DNA of 64,000 nt, taken from G963664115 sp965216035. Its GTDB lineage: Bacteria > Acidobacteriota > Terriglobia > 20CM-2-55-15. Shown here piece after piece: positions 47,301-56,830 of this stretch. Each line of letters opens with the position of its first letter. The first letter of the stretch is position 1. The stretch covers positions 124,001 to 188,000 of the forward strand of contig CBDCFM010000018.1 of assembly GCA_965216035.1 (NCBI GenBank), written 5' to 3'. A model generated the notes under the pieces. The model had not been told where the DNA came from, made no database searches, and saw nothing but the letters and a program-made list of their open reading frames with translations. Made by a program: the position numbers and the translations under genes.

Positions 47301-47721
47301 CGTTCTCCATAATCTGACCGATACCCGCACTCCGTGTTTCCACCATCGCAGCGTTGGCCGTAACCTCGATCGTCTGGGTCACCTGGCCAACCTCAAGCAC
47401 AACGTTGATGTTGGCTTCGTTACCGACTTGCAGGACGATTCCCGTCTGCACAAACGTCTGGAAACCCGGCAAAACCGCTTCCAGCTGATACGGACCCAAT
47501 GGCAGGGCCGGCAGGATATAGGAGCCTGTTTCGTTCGTCACCGCCGTTCGACTTGCAGTCGTGTCGGTTTGCGTGGCGGTGACTTCAACGCCAGGTATCA
47601 AGGCTCCGGTTGGATCGGTAACGGTGCCGCTGATCTGCGCGGTCGCCTGGGCCCAAACCGTGCCCGAGGTCATCACCGTCAACAACAAAGCAATTCCTAA
47701 TGCAGTGATAATACGTTTCAT
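44398..47721 (-). CDS. Oar-like TonB-linked outer-membrane receptor 3
   Basis: The product has 1107 residues with a signal peptide at about 1-25 (ends VWAQ) that differs from receptor 2 by only two residues (MKRIITALGIALLLTVMTSG). The carboxypeptidase-regulatory-like domain covers about 26-110. The plug (ARILELPLNGRSMIDLVELT, SVAGGTNTGLNYTLDGAFHN) and barrel belong to a different subgroup from receptors 1 and 2, close to the common Solibacter/Acidobacteria type. It ends MQFALKYFF. GGAGGAAAC precedes the ATG, as in receptor 2, and the same long leader and promoter are present upstream. Confidence 0.92.
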   Translation of the reverse strand: MKRIITALGIALLLTVMTSGTVWAQATAQISGTVTDPTGALIPGVEVTATQTDTTASRTAVTNETGSYILPALPLGPYQLEAVLPGFQTFVQTGIVLQVGNEANINVVLEVGQVTQTIEVTANAAMVETRSAGIGQIMENARILELPLNGRSMIDLVELTPAVTPAAELDASGRDATNKGNVSVAGGTNTGLNYTLDGAFHNNPFTDSYMSMPFPDALQEFKVDTGATTAASGVKSAGSVSLVTKSGTNEIHGNLFEFVRNGKFNARNAFASERDTLKRNQFGGTIGGPILSNRLFFFAGYQGTTLREDPSHRVAFVPTPAILAGDFTAFASPACNRERQQNLSYAPDGVELFNNNIIDPALFSRPAVALAAKMPQSTDPCGRTIFGMPRPTNEHQALGRVDYQRSNSHSMFVRYIIETIELKAPHAVTGSLLSARRLGVGREARAQAFTIGDTYLFGNNTVNSLRLVGNRQYGAKPTPDFSHEPWGSGDIGINAFNYGNNFGRVEVDGAFDLWCGGCGDGPATTATFAISDDLSLVRGDHQLALGASWAGWWINSYSRNYTHMPFEFSGDTTGMGMGDFFVGRAAEFGMGPPADQNKKSQYIGLYAADTWRMSQNLTLNYGIRWEPYFPIVHLDGASLNLDLARLAAGTTSTQFDNTPPGIYFPGDPGHPGLEGINRKWWNFSPRLGLGWDVAGDGRTSVRVSGGMYYDFVDVRSVLRAANGAPWAPRFIRNDVLHADPWADEPGGDPFPVRYGRFIERDQPWPRYPTFATTPYDQPNKQVVQWNLSIQRQIGSDWLLTANYLGNTSYHVATRQRGNPAVYIPGTFDADGNCAQNGQVVLTGGREGRNCSANSNRNQRRTISLEHGQEIGAGFGDFEFMDATGTSSYNGLIFAVQRRAAGGVTLNGNYTWSHCISDSRGAWTDPFNRRFDRGDCDTDRRHVFNMSALAETPEFSGRALRALASGWRFSPIVRVFSGSQMSITTSRDRALSGIRNQRVNQVLSEPYGDKSVDNFLNPDAFALAPTGTLGQIGANNVRGPRNWAFDVALSREFPFGETQRLELRAEAFNVTNSVRFENPVTRLNSSTFGRVLGTQDPRIMQFALKYFF

Positions 47722-48229
47722 GTTTCCTCCATGCGTTTTGAGTCATCCTACGGATCTCTGTCGCTCCCGTCGGTTCTCCAAATGGCCGAGACACCTTCTC
47801 GCTATTGACCAATTGAAGTTTCTGGTCTCGTGGCTCAACGACTCGACTAGAGGAGCGCGAGCCGGCGAGACTCGGGTTGCGATGTGCGGCTTCAGGCTGC
47901 GTTCGACGGAGAGAAAACTGTGAACCCCGATGTATGGCGACACGTTCGCCCGGAGCACAGGCCGGAAATCGAAATCCAAACCTGCCTTGTTCGCCTCCCG
48001 GTCGTGTGTGTATCCGTCCAGGCGCTGATCACCGTCAGGAATCTTTCCATCTTTTCCCAGGCGAGAGGCGTGTCGCAATCGGACGAGGGGCGGCACTACC
48101 CGCTCCCGATTCACAGAAGCGTTCGCTGTCAGGTAGAAGGCAAGGGGCCCAACTTGAAAAACTCGTCGCATCACACTCACCCAGACCGAAGGGTTTCACA
48201 AACCCCATGTCTGATCGAAAAATTGCCCG
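47722..48229 (-). promoter_or_regulatory. long conserved leader of receptor 3
   Basis: This is the inverted counterpart of the leader of receptor 2 (39127-39639). The last 60 or so nt, including GAGCGACAGAGATCCGTAGG and the ribosome binding site, are nearly identical in both. The middle differs more and holds a 3-nt deletion relative to the other copy. It encodes no recognised protein. Confidence 0.55.
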
Positions 48230-48260
48230 AGTATAAACACCGCAAGGATGAGATTGTCAA
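48230..48260 (-). promoter_or_regulatory. promoter of receptor 3
   Basis: On the minus strand TTGACA (inverse of 48255-48260) precedes TTTATA by 17 nt or TATACT (inverse of 48230-48235) by 19 nt. It matches the receptor 2 promoter. Confidence 0.68.
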
Positions 48261-48292
48261 GTCGTTTGCGAGGGGCTCGGGCCCGACCTGGA

Positions 48293-48396
48293 AAATATGC
48301 GTTCTGACTATGCCTTCTAAGATGGAGCGGCCCGTCGAAGGCTGCTGATTCTTCAAACCGGCCTTTCTCGAAGTTGGGAAAGGCCGGTTTTTGTTT
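48293..48396 (+). pseudogene. 3'-end relic of a lost receptor gene with its terminator
   Basis: AAATATGCGTTCTGA encodes KYAF and a stop, the standard end of these receptors. The following GATGGAGCGGCCCGTC and GGCTGCTGATTCTTC match the sequence after receptor 2 almost base for base, up to and including the terminator (arms 48355-48367 and 48378-48390, then TTGTTT). No receptor coding sequence lies upstream; instead the minus-strand promoter of receptor 3 begins about 30 bp away. It marks the edge of a deletion or inversion. Confidence 0.78.
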
Positions 48397-48449
48397 CAGA
48401 CGGCAGAACGTCGCTCTCAGAATTCAAAGCCAGTCGGGGGCAAACAACC

Positions 48450-50549
48450 CTACTGAACCTCAAATGCCTCCGGGACGTTAAACGTCAGTATCGCGTTCAA
48501 AGTCTTGTCGGTGACAATGACATTCTTATTCTCAATGTCGAGTGCCACTCCCCGCCCGTCCTTCAGCATCCCATTGGGACCGCCAATAGTGAATCGGGCT
48601 GGAACTTCACCATCGTCATAGACGCTCCAGACACCCACATAGTCGAGGGATTCATGTCGGCCTCCGCCACTGACCCTGACGAAGATCATGCCGTTCTCCG
48701 AATTAATGGCCATCAGGCCGGTACCCCTCCTGACCGGAGTCTGAGGTACGGAAATCACGTTGACGGGTGAGGCCCTGCCTGAAGCTGTTCGGTCGTAAAC
48801 ATGCAGTTGTGGGCCTCCTGAAACAACCAGCAGATTTCGGACCGGATCGATGGCCACACGCCCGGGCGTATAGTCCAATTCCAGAATTCGACTCGGCGCG
48901 ACGTCTCCATCCGCCTCCCTGGGAAAGACCAGAACCCGGTTGTCCCCGTGTCGGCCCGGAACGAAGATCTCCTCGTTGACCGGGTCAATGGCGAGCGCAT
49001 GGGTGTTCTTTAGCTGCGTGCTGGGACCCATTATCGTTCGAATCGGCCCGACGTCTCCGTCTGCACCCCCACTGAAGGTGAGAATTGCGAAGGCAAAGAA
49101 TTGAGGCACGACGATTTCATCGTGAATCGGGTCGTAGGCCATATCGTGCATGGTTCGGGTAAACAGCGTGTTCTGACCCGCGATTTCCCGGGTGGGTTCT
49201 GCGCCACCGTTCGCCAACCTGGCGAATGCCGCTACCTGCGGATGGCCCACTCAGTTGGCGACCAGGAGTTCGTCCCGGTTCGAATCGTAGGCCACCGTAT
49301 GCGCATTGCTCAGGATGGGCGATGGGGCGTCGGCCGGCCCGCTTCGGATCACCCTTTTCGGGGCGACATCCCCTTCTGCATCCAGGTCGAAGACCGTGGC
49401 GGAGTGACTCCCGAAGTTGGCCACCCATAGCTCGTCGTTTTCCAGGTCGATGGCAATGCCGGTCGGATTCCTGATCATGGTCCGTGGGCCGCTGATCACC
49501 CGAACGGGAGCGACGTCCCCGCTGGCATCCGCGCTGAAGACCAGGACTGAGTGACCGGTGTCGTTGGCCACAAAGAGTTCCCCACGATCCGGATGCATGG
49601 CCAGAGCCGTCGGCCAGTTCATCTGAGTCCTTGGACCCTCGATTACACGCAGGGGTGAGGTGTTTCCCTGGGCGTCCTTCGGATAGACCGTGATGGAGGG
49701 AGGCTCAATGATTCCTGATCCTGGAAATGCGCGCGCCCGGCCCACAGGAAAATCGGACCGGTTGTGCCTGTCGTCGCCACCACCGCCTTCAGACAGGGGC
49801 GGACGTTCATTGTAGGTGCCCCAGTTGGAAACGAAGATTTCGCCCGTGCTGGTGTCCAGGGCAATTCCGTGAGGATCCTCCAACCCGGTGTCCCTGCCCT
49901 GAAGGATGCGGATCGGGCTGTCCTCATCCTGGGCCTCTTTCTCGAACACCACTACGGCGTGATCGTCCTGAATCGTAAGAAACAGTTCCTGCGTTACTTC
50001 GTCGACCACGACTCCGAAGGTCGTGTGGGGAGTGCGTAGCTTGCGCTTGGGCGCTACGTTCCCCTCTGCGTCCCGGCCAAAGACCGGCATCCAGTTCATC
50101 GTGTCGTTGTTGATTCCGTAAATGTCCCCGCTGGCGGGGTCCACGTAGACGCTGCAGGCATATTCGAGGAAGGTTTCCTCTCCCCCGATCATCCTCTTCG
50201 GTTCGGTCATGACTGCTTGTGGCGGAGTATTGGAAAGGCGGTCATAGACTACGAGATTCGATACATTCTCTTCAGCGATGATCACTTCGTCGCGGTCAGG
50301 ATCGACCGCGATACCCGCAAAACCGAAATATTGGTCCCGGATGATTGAAATGGGTTCCCGCGTTGCCACCGCTTCCCGAACCGCGTCGCTGGGGCGGGGC
50401 GGGGCCTCGGTTGTGCCGGTTTGCTGACTCTCCGGAGCGGCAGATGCACTATGGGACAGCATCAGACCGACTGAGCCCAGAAGGGCCGGAATAACGAGCA
50501 GTAACACCATCAGTCGGCGCCACGATGGTGAGATCCTGGTAGCGAGCAC
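48450..50549 (-). CDS. 12-repeat beta-propeller protein A, putative selenoprotein (in-frame UGA)
   Basis: Read through an in-frame TGA at 49253-49251, the product has 699 residues; without read-through the frame splits into 432 and 266 codons. The GTG start at 50549 follows AGGAGG by 9 nt. The signal peptide is about 1-38. The rest is 12 repeats of about 45 residues of the YVTN/NHL kind (DEL.VAN...VTVF...A.GDVAP.RVI.GP). The UGA is residue 433, inside repeat 7 (ELLVAN-UGA-VGHPQVAAFARLANGG, the last part being the normal continuation of a repeat). Cys132 in YACSVYVD is the only cysteine. A SECIS-like hairpin follows the UGA. It lies 62 bp downstream of a substrate-binding lipoprotein gene on the same strand. 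Read-through or selenocysteine is inferred. Confidence 0.8.
49210..49226 (-). promoter_or_regulatory. SECIS-like hairpin of propeller A
   Basis: On the coding strand TTCGCCAGGTTGGCGAA forms a perfect 7-bp stem with loop GGT. It begins 24 nt after the in-frame UGA, so the loop is 32-34 nt from it. The 3' arm ends GAA instead of GGA as in the other three copies, which turns a U-G pair into a U-A pair and keeps the stem. Confidence 0.7.
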
Positions 50550-50611
50550 GATTGTTTACCTCCTGTGTTGTGGTCGTGTGAGCACTGTTTCAGTAACGGT
50601 AATCACGACGT

Positions 50612-51658
50612 TCAGTAGATTATATTATCCTGTGCCAGTTCGTCGATCGTTTCAGAGAGCAGGTCCAGATCCACGACAGAGCCCAGGAGCAGACCCTCAT
50701 CTGCCCGACCCAGCACCTTGGCCTCGTCCAGCATCGTCTGAAGGGCCTCGCTCGGGATCATGCCATCTTCGAGCAAGGGCGTGTCCTGGTAACTCTCTCC
50801 TCTCGGATCTCTCGCGCCCTCCATCAGCGGTTGCATGATGGGTTGAAGGAAGTCGTCATTATTCTGCCAATCGTTGATCAGGCGGTAGGCCCGAATCATG
50901 CCTCTCAGGAAAGCTTTGACACCTTCTGGATTGTTTTCGACCAGCTCCCGGGTCGCAACGATCGCTCTCTCGGGGCGCCCCTGGGGATAGACTTCAGCCC
51001 AGTCGAGTAAGACATGATAGCCTTCCTGCTCAAGCTGGAGCGCGGCTTCGGGTCCAATGCTGCCGGCGTCGATTCGGCCCTCTCTCAGAGCCTCGGGTGC
51101 GAGGTTGGCTCGACTGAGGCCCAGTACCCATTCCACATCGCTGTCCGGGTCCAGCCCCTCAAGGCTCAGCCAATACTCCAGGGCGACGGCGTTCTCAGCG
51201 ATCCGTGTGGTCGTGCTCAACCTTTTTCCGCCAAGGTCGGCCACTGTCTGGATATCCGGGCCGGCCATCAGCTGGGCAAGCACGTTGCCCCCTTCCATCC
51301 ATCCGCCAATCATCACCAGACCTTGATCCGGTGAAGCCTGGTTGAACAGGAGCCTGGGTCTGGCATCCACGATGATGTCGATGCCTTCGGCCTGCATTCT
51401 GGAGAGCATCTCATCACCATCGGTGATCTCGGGCTCGACTTCGTCAGGCCGAATCTCCACGTCAATACCTTCAAAGAAGTCCTTTTCCCGGGCCACGACA
51501 GGCGCCAGGATGTGAAATGCGTGGTAGTGATTGCGGGAGACGACGATGGCATCCTGGATCTCAACAACAGCCGGATCGCCGGGTGGTGTTGCGCAACCGG
51601 CGACGCAACACATGAGGAGCACCAAGGCGAACCGCGACCCCGAAACCCAGTTCCTCAT
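50612..51658 (-). CDS. NMT1/SsuA-like substrate-binding lipoprotein
   Basis: The product has 348 residues from ATG 51658, preceded by AGGAGG at 5 nt; the frame extends to 51706. A lipobox VAGC follows a short signal peptide, so it is a lipoprotein. The fold resembles periplasmic binding proteins for nitrate, sulfonate or thiamine precursors: YHAFHILAPVVAREKDFFEGIDVEI, DPDQ-type loop, LGGKRLSTTTRIAENAVALEYWL, GRIDAGSIGPEAALQLEQEG, ERAIVATRELVENNPEGVKAFLRGMIRAY. No permease or ATPase gene is nearby. It is the first gene of a two-gene operon with propeller A, which suggests that the two work on the same ligand. Confidence 0.8.
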   Translation of the reverse strand: MRNWVSGSRFALVLLMCCVAGCATPPGDPAVVEIQDAIVVSRNHYHAFHILAPVVAREKDFFEGIDVEIRPDEVEPEITDGDEMLSRMQAEGIDIIVDARPRLLFNQASPDQGLVMIGGWMEGGNVLAQLMAGPDIQTVADLGGKRLSTTTRIAENAVALEYWLSLEGLDPDSDVEWVLGLSRANLAPEALREGRIDAGSIGPEAALQLEQEGYHVLLDWAEVYPQGRPERAIVATRELVENNPEGVKAFLRGMIRAYRLINDWQNNDDFLQPIMQPLMEGARDPRGESYQDTPLLEDGMIPSEALQTMLDEAKVLGRADEGLLLGSVVDLDLLSETIDELAQDNIIY

Positions 51659-51764
51659 AAGAACCTCCTTTGATCCGACGCGAAAAGGTTTTGCTAAAAG
51701 TATCACTTCTTCCTATATTTAACCATCGGCGTCGCTCCCCCCAAGCCGGATGTTGTGGGTTCGT

Positions 51765-51793
51765 TTTACTTCGATTACCGGCGCTATGATCAT
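51765..51793 (+). promoter_or_regulatory. possible promoter of propeller B
   Basis: TTTACT at 51765-51770 and GATCAT at 51788-51793 are 17 nt apart and align with the clearer promoter of propeller D (TTGACT-17-GATAAT). Both are followed by CGTGCC and a ribosome binding site about 45 nt further on. The match to consensus is weak. Confidence 0.35.
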
Positions 51794-51845
51794 CGTGCCG
51801 AATGCCCCAGGTCCACCAGAGGTTTCTCGCATAGGAGGCTCAGCA

Positions 51846-53915
51846 ATGACCAAGACTGTTCGCGACCGGAATCGCCGGCGAATTCAACTCATTTTAGCGG
51901 GCCTGACCGTTTGCCTGTCGCCGGTCATTCTGATCGATATCGGCGGTATTCCCGAAGTTGCTTATGCGGCCGGACCGGCTGCACAAGGCCAGGAGGACAG
52001 AACGCCGGTGGTGATCGAGCGGCCTCCAGTGCGTTTCATCAAGGATCCCAACCCTGCGTTCAGCGCTGTGGCCGTCGATTCCGAAAGCAACATGCTTGTC
52101 GTGGCGGACGAAAACCTGTTTCAGATCCTGGAGTACGACTCTCGGGAAAATACGCCGCCTCAAGCGCGTTTCACCGAACCCCGGCGGGTCATATCGGGAC
52201 TCAACACGAAAGCCGAGATGATCTGCGGGCTCTATATCGACCCTGTGACCAAGGAAATCTACGCGCTCAACGGAGATACGCAAAACTGGATGCCTGTCTT
52301 TTCAACAGAGGCGCGCGGAAACGCGATTCCGAGTCGGGCTCTCAACGTTCCAGGCCACCCTTTCCAGATGGCGGCGGACGAGGAGCGGCAGGAAATCTAC
52401 ATGACGATCCAGAGTCAAAACAGCATTTCGGTATACCGCAAGCAGGCTGACGGGGGAGAACAGCCCCTGCGGACGATCGAGGGCAGCGACGTCCAGCTCG
52501 AGGACCCGCACGGACTGGCCCTGGATACCACGAACCGGCTGATCTTCGTGAGCAACTTCGGCAATGGCCAGGTACGCACGTCGGCTCGATCGGAAACGTA
52601 TGGAAAGTTTGAGCCGCCGTCGATCACGGTTTATCCGATGGACGCTTCAGGAAATGTCGCGCCGGTGCGCATCATCGAAGGCCCCCGTACGTTGATGAAT
52701 TGGCCGGCTCACATGGCGTTTCACGAGGAACGCCAGGAACTGTTCGTGGCCAACGATGCCGACAATTCAATCCTGGTGTTTAGCGCCACCGCCGAGGGGG
52801 ATGCGGCTCCGATCCGCGTCATCCAGGGGCCGAGTACCGGAATCCAACATCCTCCCGGAATCGCCCTCGACCCGGTTCTCGGCGAGCTCTATGTGGCGAG
52901 CATGGGCACGCCTTCGGTGACGGTATTCCCGGTGACGGCCAATGGAGACGTTTCGCCCTTACGAACGATTCGTGGGGCGCCAGTCGGAACGCAGAGCCTC
53001 ATGATCGGCAATCCCGGGGCCGTCGGCTACGACAGCCTGCGGGGAGAGATCCTGGTGCCCAACTGAGTGGCCCATCCGCAAATTGCGATGTTCGCCAGGT
53101 TGGCGGACGGAGGCGACGCCCCGGTCCGAGCGCTCTATGGTCAGGCCAGCAAACTATCCCGAACAATGCACGACGTCCGCTACGACGCAGTGCACGATGA
53201 AATCGTGGTGCCCGTTCCCTACTCAGAGTCCATTCTGACCTTCCGTGGAGATGCCGATGAACAGGAGGCTCCCATTCGAATCATCCAGGGCCCCCAGACC
53301 GGATCGATCGGCAGCCGCTTGGATGTAGACCCGATTCACGATGAAATTTTCACCTACACCAGTACCAGCGTGAAGGTCTATCCGAGGGAAGCCAACGGTG
53401 ACGCCGCGCCCATTCGAATCCTCGAGGGTCCGGACACCCAGTTGGAGAGGGTTTATGGGATCGCTGTGGATGCAATCAACGATATCCTCGTCATCGGGTT
53501 AAACAGCGATTTCGGAACGACGGAACCGAACCAGGACCCGGAGGACCTGGAGAAGGGCGCCATCCTGGTGTTCAATCGAACCGATAGCGGAAACACCCCA
53601 CCGCGAGCCGTCATTCGTGGGCCGAAATCCGAAATCATCCGGATCAACCAGATGCAGACCTATCCCGATCGCAGACAGATCGTGGTCGCGATGCCGGGGG
53701 TCAAGGACGACATGGAGCCGGAGGGCGCCTTCGTGGGCGTCTGGAGCTACGACGATGACGGCGACGTTCCTCCGTTGTGGAAGATACCGATCGGCGAGAC
53801 GACCCGGCTCAAAAAGCCATTCGGAGTGGTCTTGAATCCCGACGACGAGGAAGTGATTGTCTCCGACATGCGGAATCAGGGCGTCCTGGTGTTTTCGGTA
53901 CCGGAAATTTTCTGA
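51846..53915 (+). CDS. 12-repeat beta-propeller protein B, putative selenoprotein (in-frame UGA)
   Basis: The product has 689 residues if the TGA at 53064-53066 is read through; the split frames have 406 and 282 codons. ATG 51846 follows TAGGAGG. The signal peptide is about 1-41 (ends EVAYA). Twelve propeller repeats follow; the UGA is residue 407 in repeat 7 (GEILVPN-UGA-VAHPQIAMFARLADGG). The only cysteine of the mature protein is Cys127 in EMICGLYID. A conserved LEDPHG is in repeat 3/4, NWP in repeat 4/5 and TMHD after repeat 7. The second half has no signal peptide and no ribosome binding site of its own. B and D are most alike. It is divergent from the propeller A operon. Confidence 0.8.
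53091..53107 (+). promoter_or_regulatory. SECIS-like hairpin of propeller B
   Basis: TTCGCCAGGTTGGCGGA forms a 7-bp stem (one U-G pair) with a GGT loop, starting 24 nt after the UGA at 53064-53066. The same codons for Arg (AGG) and Leu (TTG) are used in all four copies, which suggests constraint on the RNA. Confidence 0.7.
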
Positions 53916-54435
53916 TTACGGATCGATATCGGAAACGACGCACGCTCATAGAGCCGCCGGGCCAACCGGCGGCGGGCGAACCCGGCGACGTGGCCGACGG
54001 CGATGGGGCCAGGAACGTCATTCCTACCCCGCCCTCTGGTGCAGTTCCGCAGTTCCGATGCTGTGGCCCACACCCGGCCTCGGTGTGACTCCCTGGCGTC
54101 CGTTTTTTTAGCCCCGTCTGACGTAGAGCCATTCCCCAGACTGGACCAATGGCCACGCCGTTCTCCCAGCATGCGCCCGTCATCCCGACTCCACGGACCC
54201 TGCGTGTGATTATGAACCGCAATCCTGTGCCACGAGTGGTGAGGAAATTCCGGCAGCAGGTTCGCTGTGTGGTGTTGCCTGGTGAGACCTTCAAACCGAT
54301 TGCCAGCGCCCACACCAAGCTTGCGGCTTGAACCCGCCGTTTGATAGAATTCAGCGTCAATATTAACGGGTTAGAACTGCGCGTCAACGCAACAGGTTGA
54401 ACGAAGGATCCGAAGACTCTCGGGGAGGCTAATTC
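53916..54435. other. intergenic region between propellers B and C
   Basis: A GC-rich hairpin (GCCGCCGG 53953-53960, CCGGCGGC 53966-53973) follows propeller B and may end its transcript, though without a T tract. The other 460 bp hold nothing recognisable. Confidence 0.4.
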
Positions 54436-56628
54436 ATGTCTACATTCTCTCGTCGTGCACCGAAAAAGACCGTGCTCTTTTCTGCCGCACTGGCCCTGGC
54501 CGGTCTGGTAGTGTTCCTGGTGCCGTCCGATTCCGAGGCGGGTTCAGAGCCAGCAACACAGGGCGCGGGAGAGGCGCAACTGGTTTCCGTTCAGCCGCTT
54601 CCTGGAGAGCCCGGGGCGATTACCCTGATGTCGGCACTCGAGCAGCAGCGGGAAGCCCGTGCGGCCTCAGTGGCAGGGAGAAATGCTGCGACTGAAGATC
54701 ACTCGCAGCTTCAACCCGTTCGATGGATTCGCGACCCCTGGGCCGCCTTCAGTTCCATCGCGGTCGATCCGATCAATGATGAAGTCATCCTCACCGACGA
54801 AAACCTCTTCCAAATTATGGTCTACGATCGTACGGTCAACACACCCCCTCAGGCGCGCTTTACAGAGCCGAAGCGAATTCTCGCGGGACTGAAGACGAAG
54901 ATCGAATTTCAGTGTGGTCTCTACATTGACCCTCAGAACGGCGACATTTATGCGGTCAACAACGACACCGTAGACACGCTGGTGATTTTCGATCGAGACG
55001 CGAACGGCGACGTGCCGCCGACGCGTGAACTGCACACGCCCCATGGGACCTTTGGAATCGCAGTGGATGAAGCCTCCGAAGAGATGTTTCTCACGATGCA
55101 GCACGACAGCGCCATGGTCGTATTCCGGAAATACGCCGAAACGGACGAATCGCCGCTCCGGCTTCTGCAAGGCGACCGAACTGGGCTTGCGGATCCTCAC
55201 GGAATCGCTCTCGATGCCACAAATGGATGGGTATTCATCACCAACCACGGAGCCGTGAGTTCCAGAATCCCACGGCCGGAAGGCTACACCCCGTCTCGGG
55301 GGGACGGCAGGGGAAAACAGAACTGGCCGCTGGAGCGTCGGGATGCTATTCCGGGATCGGGCAGAAGCGAACCTCCATCGATCGTTGTGCACAGTATGGA
55401 CGCGGAGGGTAACGCCGCTCCGCTGCGTGTCATCCAGGGCCCCAATACTCAGTTCAACTGGCCCACAGGGGTCGCCGTGGATGTGGCGCGCGGAGAACTC
55501 TACGTCGCCAACGACATCGACAGCTCCATTCTGGTCTTTAACGTCACCGACAGCGGCGACGTCGCTCCCAAGCGCGTAATCAAAGGTCCAAGGACCAATC
55601 TGGCCAATCCCACCGGCATATGGGTAGACCCGAAAAACGACGAGGTGTGGGCCGCAAACTTCATGAATCACTCGGCGACAGTGTACCCCTTGGGCTCGTC
55701 TGGCGACGTGGCGCCGCTGCGTGTGATTCGCAGCGGACCTGTGGATGCTCCGGCGCTGGGCATCGGCAATCCCCATCCCGTGGCCTACGACACTAAACGG
55801 GAGCAGATCCTGGTTCCAAACTGAGTGGCGCATCCGCAGATCGCGGCATTCGCCAGGTTGGCGGATCAGGGAGCACAGCCGGTTCGAAAGATTGAAGGCC
55901 AGAAGACGATGCTTGGACGCACCATGCACGGCATCGCTTACGATGAAGTCCACGACGAATTTGTCGTTCCGCAGCAGTTTGCACAGGCAATCCTGACATT
56001 TGCGGGAGACGCAGACGGCGAGACCGCACCGGTGCGGGTCATTCAGGGATCCCTGTCGCAACTGTCGGCTCCCGATCGCGTGGCGGTGGATGGGGTCAAC
56101 GATGAGATCTACGTTCCGGAGCAGAATGTCCTCGTCTACGACCGCATGGCCGAAGGCGATGTCGCACCCAAACGCGTGATCGAGGTGCCGGGTCCCGGCG
56201 CCGGTGACGTTAAGATTGACCCCATCAATGACATGGTCATCGTCGCCTCCGGCGGCGGCGGCGGCAACCCCGAGGACAGTACTACTTTCCTGGTTTATGA
56301 TCGCCTTGCCAGTGGCAACGCCGAGCCGATTATGACGATTGCAGGTCCCCGCAGCATGGGTGGGCCGTTCGCGATTTATCCCGAAGGGAAGCTTATTTTT
56401 GCCACGAACCGTCCCGTCGGGGAGACTCTGGCGGATCCGGTGTCTTATCTGGGCGTGTGGAGTTACGCAGAGAGCAGCGATGGTCCGCCGTTGTATACGA
56501 TCGGTGGACCCGGTGGCATATTTGAGATGCCACGCGGAGTCACGCTGGACGTCAAGAATAAGAGCATCATCGTCAGTGACAAGAGGCTCAATTCGGTGCT
56601 GACATTCAGCATGCCCGAACTGTTCTGA
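54436..56628 (+). CDS. 12-repeat beta-propeller protein C, putative selenoprotein (in-frame UGA)
   Basis: The product has 730 residues with read-through of the TGA at 55822-55824; the split frames have 462 and 267 codons. GGGGAGG precedes ATG 54436. The signal peptide is about 1-36, and a longer N-terminal linker rich in Glu, Gln and Ala (about 40-95) is found only in this copy. Repeat 7 reads EQILVPN-UGA-VAHPQIAAFARLADQG, so the UGA is residue 463. The only cysteine is Cys160 in FQCGLYID. C is closest to propeller A in the region before the UGA (SGPVDAP segment). It shares the hairpin. Periplasmic; function unknown. Confidence 0.8.
55849..55865 (+). promoter_or_regulatory. SECIS-like hairpin of propeller C
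   Basis: TTCGCCAGGTTGGCGGA, identical to the hairpin of propellers B and D, begins 24 nt after the in-frame UGA. The flanking codons differ among the genes, so the identity is focused on this element and the first 15 or so nt after the UGA. Confidence 0.7.
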
Positions 56629-56752
56629 CGCCGACAGCTGTGGGTGTCAGAACATTTCATGGGAAATATTAACTGTCCAGGTGCCTGGCATCCGCTGACC
56701 GGGCCGGCCGACCCGATCGCAGCTACACATTCCGGTTCTAAGGCCTATACGC

Positions 56753-56781
56753 TTGACTTTGATCATCGGGCCGCTGATAAT
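56753..56781 (+). promoter_or_regulatory. promoter of propeller D
   Basis: TTGACT at 56753-56758 and GATAAT at 56776-56781 are 17 nt apart, 50 nt upstream of the start codon. Confidence 0.6.
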
Positions 56782-56830
56782 CGTGCCAACTATACGCAAA
56801 CATAGGGGTTCTCGCACTGGAGGTTCCGCA

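Noticed and set aside
53067..53915. Second halves of the propellers as separate genes starting with GTG
   Set aside because: The GTG directly follows the TGA in all four copies, but there is no placed ribosome binding site or signal peptide, and the split would cut a repeat in half. Kept only as the alternative to be excluded.
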